A DNA stretch of 5,742 nucleotides from Desulfurococcales archaeon (GTDB taxonomy: Archaea > Thermoproteota > Thermoprotei_A > Sulfolobales > Desulfurococcaceae): NCBI GenBank assembly GCA_027028805.1, contig JALVHX010000048.1:1-5742 (forward strand), given 5' to 3'. The translations under genes and the position numbers were made by a program. The notes beneath the pieces are model-generated. The model saw nothing but the letters and a program-made list of their open reading frames with translations, did no database searches and was not told where the DNA came from. Of the stretch, positions 1-5,240 are shown piece after piece (within the stretch, counting starts at the first letter, position 1; every line of letters begins with the position of its first letter).

Positions 1-299
1 TAACGGCCATGGCTTTCCCCATCGGATGGTTTACATACTATATATATCGTAAGATGTCGCCGCCATCACCCCCAGTAACAGAGAGTTATGAGGGATTGAT
101 CGGGAAGACCGGTATAGTTGTGGAGACTGTTAAGCCGGAGAGCATAGAGGGCAAGGTACGTATAGGAAGCGATGTATGGAGCGCTACCTCGGATATAGTG
201 ATAGAGCCTGGTGTTAAGGTTAGAGTAGTTGGAGTTGAAGGTGTGCATTTAATAGTGAAGCCTCTCTGGGGCGATGATGGGGAACGGGCTGGGAAATAG
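1..299 (+). CDS. NfeD-family membrane protein, C-terminal part (5' end outside window)
   Basis: The reading frame is open to the left edge, so the true start lies outside; the ATG at 9 has no Shine-Dalgarno (SD) sequence before it and falls inside what looks like the end of a membrane helix (AFPIGWFTYYIY). A short Pro-rich linker (about 51-90) follows. The remaining roughly 65 residues form an NfeD OB-fold domain: GLIGKTGIVVETV, then a segment with EGKVRIGSDVWSA, then PGVKVRVVGVEG and HLIVKPL, matching the family pattern G-x-G ... G-x-V-x-x-G-x-x-W-x-A ... G-x-x-V-x-V. NfeD proteins are membrane-anchored partners of SPFH/stomatin proteins and are thought to act in membrane quality control. 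Long forms also carry a ClpP-like serine protease, and in Pyrococcus such a protease cleaves the paired stomatin. Whether this copy is long or short cannot be told here. The SPFH gene 49 bases downstream on the same strand supports the assignment. Confidence 0.85.
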   Translation, partial: TAMAFPIGWFTYYIYRKMSPPSPPVTESYEGLIGKTGIVVETVKPESIEGKVRIGSDVWSATSDIVIEPGVKVRVVGVEGVHLIVKPLWGDDGERAGK

Positions 300-317
300 C
301 CTGGCTAGTCTAGTTAA

Positions 318-340
318 CTTAATATAGCCGATCTTATACA
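318..340 (+). promoter_or_regulatory. Candidate TATA boxes for the SPFH gene
   Basis: Two AT-rich boxes lie between the NfeD stop and the SPFH start: CTTAATATA (318-326) and TCTTATACA (332-340). Archaeal TATA boxes are centred about 26 bases before the start site. The first would place transcription start near 348 and the second near 362. These coincide with the two possible GTG start codons at 349 and 361. Position is the only evidence, and co-transcription with NfeD is equally possible. Confidence 0.35.
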
Positions 341-348
341 AACTTAAG

Positions 349-1461
349 GTGGTGAGGCGGGTGACGGGGCTGGAATACTTCTTAGCAATACTCTTGGCGA
401 TCATAATAGTGCTCCTAATCTCCTACGGCCTAGTAGTGATCAAGCCATGGGAAGTAGGGATCTATATCCGCCTTGGACAATTCGCAGGCGTGCTAAAGCC
501 CGGAGTGCACTGGGTTCCACCATTCATAAGCACAATACATCGAATAGACCTGAGGACACAAGTCGTAGATGTTCCTAGACAAGACGTTATAACAAGAGAT
601 AACTCGCCGGTAACCGTCGACGCAATAGTATATTTCCGCGTAATAGATCCCAAGAAAGCGTTTTTTGAGGTAACAGACTATAGGGCAGCCGTCATAAGCC
701 TTGCCCAGACAACGCTGCGAAGCGTTATAGGAGACATGGAGCTCGATGAAATACTCTATAACCGCGCGGCAATAAATGCCAGGCTACGCCAAATACTTGA
801 CGAAGCCACGGATAAGTGGGGTGTAAGGGTCGAGACCGTCGAGATCCGCGAGGTGGAGCCGAGCCCGCGTGTGAAGAAAGCAATGGAGGAACAAACGAGC
901 GCCGAGAGAGAAAGACGCGCATCCATACTAAGAGCTGATGGAGAGAAACGCGCCGCTATACTAAGAGCTGAGGGCGAAAAAACCGCTCAGATACTAAGAG
1001 CCGAGGGAGAGAGGATCTCTGCGATATTAAGGGCCGAGGGAGAGAGACTCGCCACAATACTTAGGGCGCAAGGAGAGGCACAGCGGCTACGTATATTAAG
1101 CCTCGGGGCCGCGAGCCTGCATAGCCACGCGCTAACAGCTATGAGTCTTAATACACTACAAGCCATGGCCGATGGAAAAGCCACGAAGATAATAATACCC
1201 TTCGAGATAAGCAGACTCATTGAATCCGTTGCAGCGTATCTTTCAAAAGCCTCAAGGGAACCCCAGGTAAAAGAGCCAGAGATCGACAAACTATTAAAAC
1301 TCGTCGGAAAACCTGAAGAAGTACTAGGCAAAATACCTAGCTACGAACAACTCTCCCTAGAAGTCAGAAAGGCTGTCGAAGAGGCCAAAAAAGCTAAAAT
1401 AAAGCCTTCAGAGCTCGCCAAAGAAGCCGAGGAACTACTCAATGAGCTTGAGGAAAAATAG
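349..1461 (+). CDS. SPFH/stomatin-like (slipin) membrane protein
   Basis: This is a 370-residue member of the SPFH (stomatin/prohibitin/flotillin/HflK-C) superfamily. Such proteins oligomerise at the membrane and are implicated in protein quality control and microdomain organisation. One N-terminal membrane helix (about residues 9-31) leads into the PHB domain (about 31-185), with typical stomatin features: VIKPWEVGIYIRLG, LKPGVHWVPPF, DVPRQDVITRDNSPVTVDA, and WGVRVETVEIREVEP. Residues 185-250 form a charged coiled coil with five 11-residue repeats, then comes an Ala/Leu-rich part with IIIPFE. A charged tail ends in ELLNELEEK. The NfeD-type gene just upstream is the usual partner. The start is uncertain. 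GTG at 349 gives the length used here. GTG at 361 is preceded by GGTGAGG (351-357), a plausible SD, and would remove four residues without affecting the membrane helix. The family call is firm; its exact client or role is not deducible. Confidence 0.93.
   Translation: MVRRVTGLEYFLAILLAIIIVLLISYGLVVIKPWEVGIYIRLGQFAGVLKPGVHWVPPFISTIHRIDLRTQVVDVPRQDVITRDNSPVTVDAIVYFRVIDPKKAFFEVTDYRAAVISLAQTTLRSVIGDMELDEILYNRAAINARLRQILDEATDKWGVRVETVEIREVEPSPRVKKAMEEQTSAERERRASILRADGEKRAAILRAEGEKTAQILRAEGERISAILRAEGERLATILRAQGEAQRLRILSLGAASLHSHALTAMSLNTLQAMADGKATKIIIPFEISRLIESVAAYLSKASREPQVKEPEIDKLLKLVGKPEEVLGKIPSYEQLSLEVRKAVEEAKKAKIKPSELAKEAEELLNELEEK
919..1083 (+). repeat. Five tandem 33-bp repeats encoding 11-residue coiled-coil units
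   Basis: Codons 191-245 of the SPFH gene encode five consecutive units with the pattern (A/S)-x-I-L-R-A-(E/D/Q)-G-E-x-x. The isoleucines fall exactly 11 residues apart (193, 204, 215, 226, 237). An 11-residue period is typical of a hendecad coiled coil. The DNA copies differ mainly at synonymous positions (ctaagagct, ctaagagcc, ttaagggcc, cttagggcg). This suggests old duplication held by selection on the protein rather than a recent expansion. Related repeats occur in other stomatins and prohibitins. Confidence 0.85.
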
Positions 1462-1506
1462 CTTCACACTTCTCACCCATAATTTCATCATCACTATACA
1501 ATAACC

Positions 1507-1516
1507 CTTCTTTTTC
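1507..1516 (+). terminator. Possible T-rich terminator of the SPFH gene
   Basis: CTTCTTTTTC lies 46 bases after the SPFH stop, within the 89-base gap to the convergent tRNA gene. Archaeal transcription often ends at short T-rich stretches without a hairpin. It is the only pyrimidine tract of this kind in the gap, but the evidence is compositional. Confidence 0.3.
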
Positions 1517-1550
1517 AATAATCACAATGAGTAAAGAGGATGCTATGAAA

Positions 1551-1656
1551 AGCCGCCGGCGGGATTTGAACCCGCGACCACCGGCTGGCCCGGCGACTTC
1601 GGCTATACACCTTGCGCGTACGAGGCCGGCGCTCTACCGGGCTGAGCTACGGCGGC
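1551..1656 (-). tRNA. tRNA-Thr (anticodon CGU), intron-containing
   Basis: Read on the minus strand from 1656, a full cloverleaf folds: acceptor GCCGCCG with CGGCGGC (7 bp), U8-A9, and D arm GCUC/GAGC with a loop containing G18-G19. The anticodon stem is CCGGC/GCCGG, the variable loop is UGGUC, and the T arm is GCGGG-UUCAAAU-CCCGC. The discriminator base is U73 at 1551 and CCA is not encoded. After removing a 32-base intron the anticodon loop is CUCGUAA, giving anticodon CGU (bases 1622-1620), which reads ACG threonine codons. Mature length is 74 bases. G1-C72 and C2-G71, together with G35 and U36, fit threonine identity. The gene lies 74 bases downstream of pyk on the same strand and may have its own promoter. 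The 7 bases on either side are perfectly complementary and could lengthen the acceptor helix in the precursor. Confidence 0.96.
1587..1618 (-). other. Archaeal tRNA intron with bulge-helix-bulge splice motif
   Basis: This 32-base intron sits at the canonical position, between nucleotides 37 and 38. A textbook bulge-helix-bulge can be drawn. The 5' splice lies in the 3-base bulge UA^C (1620-1618) and the 3' splice in the bulge CC^A (1588-1586). Between them is a 4-bp central helix pairing C32-U33-C34-G35 with the intron bases 1592-1589 (C, G, G, G), including one U-G pair. Beyond the 5' bulge, intron bases GCG (1617-1615) pair with CGC (1595-1593). This is the recognised substrate of the archaeal tRNA splicing endonuclease. 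The intron encodes no protein. Confidence 0.9.
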
Positions 1657-1675
1657 TTTTCATTAACAAAATATG

Positions 1676-1693
1676 CTATTAAGTGGATTAATT
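1676..1693 (-). promoter_or_regulatory. Possible promoter of the tRNA-Thr gene
   Basis: On the minus strand, upstream of the tRNA, are two AT-rich boxes: TAATTAAT (1693-1686) and CTTAATAG (1683-1676). The first would place transcription start near 1663, giving a 7-base leader that matches the segment complementary to the 3' flank. The tRNA could instead be read through from pyk, which ends 74 bases upstream. Confidence 0.3.
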
Positions 1694-1695
1694 AG

Positions 1696-1725
1696 GGTTT
1701 CTCTAGACCCGGTTTGACAGAAACC
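1696..1725 (-). terminator. Competing hairpins after pyk (possible terminator or processing element)
   Basis: Just after the pyk stop, GGTTTCT (1696-1702) can pair with AGAAACC (1719-1725) in a 7-bp stem. The same right arm can instead form a tighter 5-bp hairpin with GGTTT (1711-1715). The two are mutually exclusive. No strong T run follows on the minus strand, so a role in separating the pyk mRNA from the tRNA precursor is only a possibility. Confidence 0.25.
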
Positions 1726-1730
1726 TGCTC

Positions 1731-3128
1731 TTATAGGACTTGCACTATTTTTATGGAATTAAGCGATGTTTCTTTTTTACCATACATGAGCGCAACAACG
1801 TCGCCGGGGTTAATCTCGTTGCGTGTATAGAGGATTTTATATAGCTTCTCAAGTCCTTCATCGTATCCCGCGTCTTGCGGCACCTCCGCTATGTATAGAG
1901 GCATTATTCCATAGAATAAACCGAGTTTCCGCACAAGCCGTCTATCAGAAGCACCTACATAAATAGGAACCCTTGGCCGAAACCTAGAAACCAGCGATGG
2001 CATTGTCCCCGTTTTTGTATAGATAAGCATCTTGGCCCCGAGGCTTTCGCAGAGAAGTACTGCTCCTAACGCATATTTTTCCCGTATCCCGCCGTCTCTA
2101 TTAGAGCGAATGCTTTCTAAGCCGTTATTTATACGGCTTTCCGCTATCTCTATGATTTTTCTAAGCCATCTAACAGCGTCAACGGGATAGCGGCCTATCG
2201 CGGTCTCACTGGTCAGCATGACTGCATCTACATGTTCCTCGACAGCCTTAACAACATCAACTACCTCGCTACGAGTGGGCAGGGGCGAGTTAATCATTGA
2301 TTCAAGAAGCTGCGTTGCTATGATAACAGGCCGTCCCTTTCTAAGTGCGGCGTCTACTATTAGTTTTTGCAGGAAAGGTATCTCTTCTAACCCATAATAC
2401 ATTCCCAGATCCCCTCTGGCCACAAGAACCGCATCCGACACCGAGATTATCTCATTAAGCCTCTCTACGGCACTCTTTGTCTCTATCTTTGCTATCACGC
2501 CCTGTGCTCCATTTTCTCTACGTATCAGCTCCCTTAGCACAGATATATCTCTCGATGACCGAACATAGCTTAGTGCTAGGTAATCTATATTATTTTCAAC
2601 ACTAAACTTTATAGCTTCTATATCCCTGTTCGACAAAGGCGGTAGCTCTATTTCTTTCCCCTTTATGAGAATAGATTTATGCGGAGATATAACGCCATCA
2701 GTGACCGCTATGGCCTCCGCACTTTCATCGTTAACCATTTCAACATTTAGCCTAAGACGGCCGTCATCAAGAATAATGATATCGCCTATATCTAGGTTTT
2801 CAAAGAATTTTTTCGATAGAACAGGTATCTCGCCCGGCTCCCCGCGCGGCTTTAATACAAGACGGATCTTATCGCCCCGTTTAACACTATACCGTGGCAC
2901 ATCGCCTATTCTAATCTGAGGGCCTGGCAAATCACCTATAATAGCCGCCTCTGAGCCATACTCGCTAGCTATCCTACGGATAAGTGTTATATATTCATAC
3001 CATTTATCGGGGTCGCCGTGACTATAATTTATTCTAAACAAATAAACACCTTCCCTGATAAAGGCTCTCACTACATCTTCTCTCGAAGAACTCGGCCCCA
3101 GGGTGACTATGATCTTTGTACGTGTCAC
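1731..3128 (-). CDS. pyk: Pyruvate kinase
   Basis: This cytoplasmic glycolytic enzyme converts phosphoenolpyruvate and ADP to pyruvate and ATP. The 465-residue length is normal for the family and the gene is intact. Motifs in order: TKIIVTLGPSS at the N-terminus; FRINYSHGD with R32, N34, S36; DLPGPQIRIG from D66; a B domain (about 72-160); KIETKSA with catalytic K214 and metal ligand E216; ARGDLG with D240; ATQLLESM with T272 and PTRSEV; and DAVMLTSETAIGRYP. A C-terminal regulatory-type domain (about 345-465) includes IYTKTGTMPSLVSRFRP and PGDVVALMYG. One oddity is Gln71, at the position usually Glu (K+-dependent enzymes) or Lys (K+-independent). The GTG start overlaps the stop of the upstream membrane-protein gene by one base (TAGTG), so translation is probably coupled. 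It starts directly at the expected N-terminus. Confidence 0.97.
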   Translation of the reverse strand: MTRTKIIVTLGPSSSREDVVRAFIREGVYLFRINYSHGDPDKWYEYITLIRRIASEYGSEAAIIGDLPGPQIRIGDVPRYSVKRGDKIRLVLKPRGEPGEIPVLSKKFFENLDIGDIIILDDGRLRLNVEMVNDESAEAIAVTDGVISPHKSILIKGKEIELPPLSNRDIEAIKFSVENNIDYLALSYVRSSRDISVLRELIRRENGAQGVIAKIETKSAVERLNEIISVSDAVLVARGDLGMYYGLEEIPFLQKLIVDAALRKGRPVIIATQLLESMINSPLPTRSEVVDVVKAVEEHVDAVMLTSETAIGRYPVDAVRWLRKIIEIAESRINNGLESIRSNRDGGIREKYALGAVLLCESLGAKMLIYTKTGTMPSLVSRFRPRVPIYVGASDRRLVRKLGLFYGIMPLYIAEVPQDAGYDEGLEKLYKILYTRNEINPGDVVALMYGKKETSLNSIKIVQVL

Positions 3129-3397
3129 TATTGCTCGCCAACCTGCTCCTTGTATTCTTTAACGAATTCCTCCACAGGCTTGGGCACTGGACTAGTAACC
3201 AGTAGATACCCTATATAGCCTATAAAGACGGCGAACCCCATGGCCCCTACTAGCACTGAAAAACGCACAACAGCGTCGGCAAGCCGTATACCACCTACAT
3301 CTAGATCCGGTATCACGATAAGCGTAATAACATATATTAAAACAACGAGGACCGCCACAGTAATCAACAATGCACCAAACAGCTTTGACGTGAACAT
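3128..3397 (-). CDS. Small two-helix membrane protein of unknown function
   Basis: I do not recognise a family for this 89-residue protein. It has two clear hydrophobic helices (about residues 6-29 and 45-68), joined by a 15-residue loop containing PDLDVGGIRLAD. A charged tail of about 20 residues (PVPKPVEEFVKEYKEQ) is probably cytoplasmic. The second helix has spaced glycines (G51, G54, G60, G63), a pattern often used for helix packing, so it may oligomerise or bind a partner. The ATG is well supported: GAGGGGG lies seven bases upstream. Its stop overlaps the GTG start of pyk by one base, so the two are certainly adjacent and probably co-translated. That could mean a link to pyruvate or phosphoenolpyruvate metabolism, or simply operon packing. 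The hydrophobic composition, good SD and tight overlap argue that it is a real gene. Confidence 0.82.
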   Translation of the reverse strand: MFTSKLFGALLITVAVLVVLIYVITLIVIPDLDVGGIRLADAVVRFSVLVGAMGFAVFIGYIGYLLVTSPVPKPVEEFVKEYKEQVGEQ

Positions 3398-3403
3398 CGC
3401 TAG

Positions 3404-3410
3404 CCCCCTC
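3404..3410 (-). promoter_or_regulatory. Shine-Dalgarno sequence of the small membrane protein gene
   Basis: GAGGGGG on the minus strand lies seven bases before the ATG at 3397. It is the clearest ribosome-binding site in the window and fixes this start. Most other starts here show weak or no SD, as expected for leaderless or coupled genes in Crenarchaeota. Confidence 0.7.
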
Positions 3411-3441
3411 TACTATCCCCGAATACTAAAGATACTGATCT

Positions 3442-3451
3442 AGAATTAATT
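3442..3451 (-). promoter_or_regulatory. Candidate TATA box of the membrane protein-pyk operon
   Basis: TAATTAATTC on the minus strand is centred about 26 bases before position 3420. That would give a leader of about 23 bases that still contains the SD at 3410-3404. A second AT-rich box, CTTTAGTA (3434-3427), is closer, and it would start the message too near the SD. Placement is the only support. Confidence 0.35.
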
Positions 3452-3517
3452 ACATCCAGCCGGGAATAATAATCCTTCTTAACAATCACACAGCCCCACA
3501 GCACCATACAGGCATTC

Positions 3518-3563
3518 TCTAGGTTAAGCCGCTACACAATATCATAGTGTCGCAACCCCTAGA
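3518..3563. other. Possible imperfect hairpin in the intergenic core
   Basis: On the plus strand, TCTA (3518-3521) pairs with TAGA (3560-3563) and GGTT (3522-3525) with AACC (3554-3557). Further in, GC (3531-3532) pairs with GC (3552-3553) and ACAC (3534-3537) with GTGT (3547-3550). The helices are broken by a 2-base bulge, a 5-base bulge and a T/C mismatch, with a 9-base loop. The arms are short and chance is not excluded. I could not fit it to a C/D or H/ACA guide RNA. Confidence 0.25.
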
Positions 3564-3669
3564 CATGGCTGCCTTCTTAGATCACATTATATTGATGACC
3601 GGCGATTCCTCTATGCTAATGTCGTTATAATATAGGGCTATATAATAGATATAACTAGATATAGAAATA

Positions 3670-3712
3670 CAATTTAGTAATTAAATCAAAGTAAAATATA
3701 ACGGAAACAGAT
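3670..3712 (-). terminator. T-rich termination region after tgtA
   Basis: Within 50 bases of the tgtA stop the minus strand reads through several T clusters (CTGTTTCC, TATATTTTAC, TTTGATTTAA). There is no G+C-rich hairpin. Archaeal RNA polymerase commonly terminates at such tracts, and no further gene follows on this strand for about 270 bases. Confidence 0.35.
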
Positions 3713-3719
3713 ATTATGA

Positions 3720-5240
3720 TTAAAACTCCATAATCTCTATTCGATGATATCTATTTATCTCTATTTCTCCCTGTACTATTTTCTTCAATAATATATTAAC
3801 TATTTTTATTCCCCAACTGTCTAGCACAATCACTATATTATGGTATTTCATTATTTCTTCTATCATTTTCTCTAACATTAAATCATCTATATATATAGGT
3901 GCCTCGTGCTGAAAGACGGGAAACGTCGAATCAAGTTCTGCGGGAAACACGCCTAGATATGGATTATAGAAGCAGATATTGTCATACATCATTCTATATA
4001 TCTTATAGAAATATTGCTCTTGATAAGGTTTTTTATATGCTGGAAGCAGGATATCACATTTATATGTCATTAATCCGAGGGCTTCACGAAATGCTTTTAC
4101 ATAAGGATTATCTATGGATTCGTAGCCATAAAGCATTACAGCGTGGCCACGGGGCTTTGTTCTCGGCGAATATTTTGATAATTGATCCATGTATTTCCTC
4201 AGAACTATAAAAGCCTCATAAAGACTTGGATGCGCCCGGCTTCTTTCTTCAAGAAGTTCGTAAAGCCTGTTCTCACGGATCGCCTGTTTCACGAGCCGTA
4301 TCTCCTTGGCCAACATGTATAGGTTATGGAGTGCTAGCAGCCGTGTTCTTTCTGGCTGCGGCATACTCATTAATTCGCGGGGCGTATAACGGGAGCAGAC
4401 CGGGCAGCTACAGGGGAAGTAATCGAGCTCGTCAAGCCTCTTGGTGCCACCTTCAATAATATATCTATTATCTCTCGCATAGAGTATATATGATGCTGAA
4501 TCAAAGAAATCAGCGCCCGCCGCCACGAGGAATGGTATTATCATTGGATGACCCACGCCGAAGACATGGAGAGGTTTACCAGGGTGAAGAAACAAGCGTG
4601 CCAGAATAACGATTTCTAGGATCTCCGCGTATCTATATTGTTCGAGAAGAACCGTGGGGCTGCCTAACGCGTATATATGATACGGGTATCTACGGGCCCT
4701 TATACTGGCTTGTATAACTAGGTCTTTGTAAGGAGCCCCCTGCACCGGGAGTACCCATAATGCATCACTGTCCATAATTAAGGGAAGGGCCTCAACAGCG
4801 CGTCTAAATGTTTCCTCCAACGCATGCGAGGCCTCAGCCCTACTCATATGGCTACCTGTGGGAACATCAAGGATCACGCCTATGTCGACACCGATCTTCT
4901 TCTCGAACTCCACTATTGTCTTGTTGTCTACATCTACATCGCCGTAAATAAGTACCTGATAACCCCCTGAGTCAGTCATTATGGGGCCGTTCCAGCCGAG
5001 ATATTCATGTATGGGGCCGCCCTGCCCTCTTGTTCTACGGTAATATAGGTAGGCATTCGTGATCAGCGCGTTGTATCCGAGCTCTCTAAGAATAGGTAAT
5101 GATACAGCTTGTCTTGTAGGATCTACCACGGGAAAAAGATATGGTGTTTCGATTATCCCGCTATGCGTGTATACGCGCGCAATACGCGCCGCTCCATCGT
5201 AGTATTTAATCTCGTAATATGGTTTCAGAGCGCCCGTCAC
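3720..5240 (-). CDS. tgtA: Archaeosine tRNA-guanine transglycosylase (position 15)
   Basis: This enzyme exchanges guanine-15 in the D loop of archaeal tRNAs for preQ0, the first tRNA-bound step in making archaeosine. The 506-residue protein has the family landmarks. TDSGGYQ carries D90, an active-site Asp. DVPTGSHMSRAEA starts near 125, LPVQGAPY near 164, and FGVGHP near 227. FFDSASYILYARDNRYI carries D247, the expected nucleophile. The zinc site is C277-x-C279-x2-C282 with H305. Residues from about 310 correspond to the archaeal C-terminal domains, but the protein ends near where euryarchaeal enzymes (around 580 residues) carry a PUA RNA-binding domain, so PUA appears absent. The GTG start overlaps the stop of the upstream Sm-like gene by four bases (GTGA) with no strong SD, implying translational coupling. 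The last third is strikingly AT-rich relative to the rest. Confidence 0.95.
   Translation of the reverse strand: MTGALKPYYEIKYYDGAARIARVYTHSGIIETPYLFPVVDPTRQAVSLPILRELGYNALITNAYLYYRRTRGQGGPIHEYLGWNGPIMTDSGGYQVLIYGDVDVDNKTIVEFEKKIGVDIGVILDVPTGSHMSRAEASHALEETFRRAVEALPLIMDSDALWVLPVQGAPYKDLVIQASIRARRYPYHIYALGSPTVLLEQYRYAEILEIVILARLFLHPGKPLHVFGVGHPMIIPFLVAAGADFFDSASYILYARDNRYIIEGGTKRLDELDYFPCSCPVCSRYTPRELMSMPQPERTRLLALHNLYMLAKEIRLVKQAIRENRLYELLEERSRAHPSLYEAFIVLRKYMDQLSKYSPRTKPRGHAVMLYGYESIDNPYVKAFREALGLMTYKCDILLPAYKKPYQEQYFYKIYRMMYDNICFYNPYLGVFPAELDSTFPVFQHEAPIYIDDLMLEKMIEEIMKYHNIVIVLDSWGIKIVNILLKKIVQGEIEINRYHRIEIMEF

Larger units (their letters stand above)
3398..3719. other. 322-base intergenic region between tgtA and the membrane protein-pyk operon
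   Basis: No convincing coding frame is present on either strand; the short ATG frames on the minus strand stop within about 15 codons. Three zones are visible. The promoter and SD for the small membrane protein occupy about 3398-3455. A core from 3481 to 3600 is about 45% G+C (hand count) and contains a possible hairpin. The stretch 3601-3719 is about 25% G+C, lies downstream of tgtA, and holds near-repeats of TAGATATA (3646-3653 and 3656-3663). The last zone probably includes the 3' untranslated region and termination region of the Lsm-tgtA transcript. Confidence 0.6.

Noticed and set aside
9..11. ATG at position 9 as the NfeD start
   Set aside because: The frame is open upstream, no SD precedes it, and the first residues look like the end of a membrane helix, so the gene almost certainly begins outside the window.
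725..922. 65-codon minus-strand frame inside the SPFH gene
   Set aside because: It is an Arg/Pro/Ser-rich shadow of a well-identified gene with no supporting signals.
987..1331. 114-codon open frame on the minus strand inside the SPFH gene
   Set aside because: It is antisense to the repeat-rich coiled-coil region; the Ser/Ala/Leu-rich translation simply mirrors the repeats, and no SD or promoter is visible.
1488..1494. GTGATGA (minus strand) resembling a C box
   Set aside because: No CTGA within normal C/D RNA length; the nearest is about 80 bases away, inside the SPFH gene.
1551..1656. Split or circularly permuted tRNA
   Set aside because: The 5' and 3' halves are in normal order and the single intron at 37/38 fully explains the extra length.
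2665..2919. 84-codon plus-strand frame inside pyk
   Set aside because: It is antisense to the conserved B domain of pyruvate kinase, with Ser/Arg-rich shadow composition.
3518..3565. H/ACA guide RNA, because ACA follows the hairpin base
   Set aside because: The upper stem is too short, no kink-turn is evident, and the pocket-to-ACA distance is about 9 bases, not 14-16.
3592..3598. TTGATGA resembling a C box of a C/D guide RNA
   Set aside because: No CTGA D or D' box lies at the required distance on this strand.
3899..4210. 103-codon plus-strand frame inside tgtA
   Set aside because: The tgtA protein is intact across this region; the antisense frame has no SD or recognisable motif.
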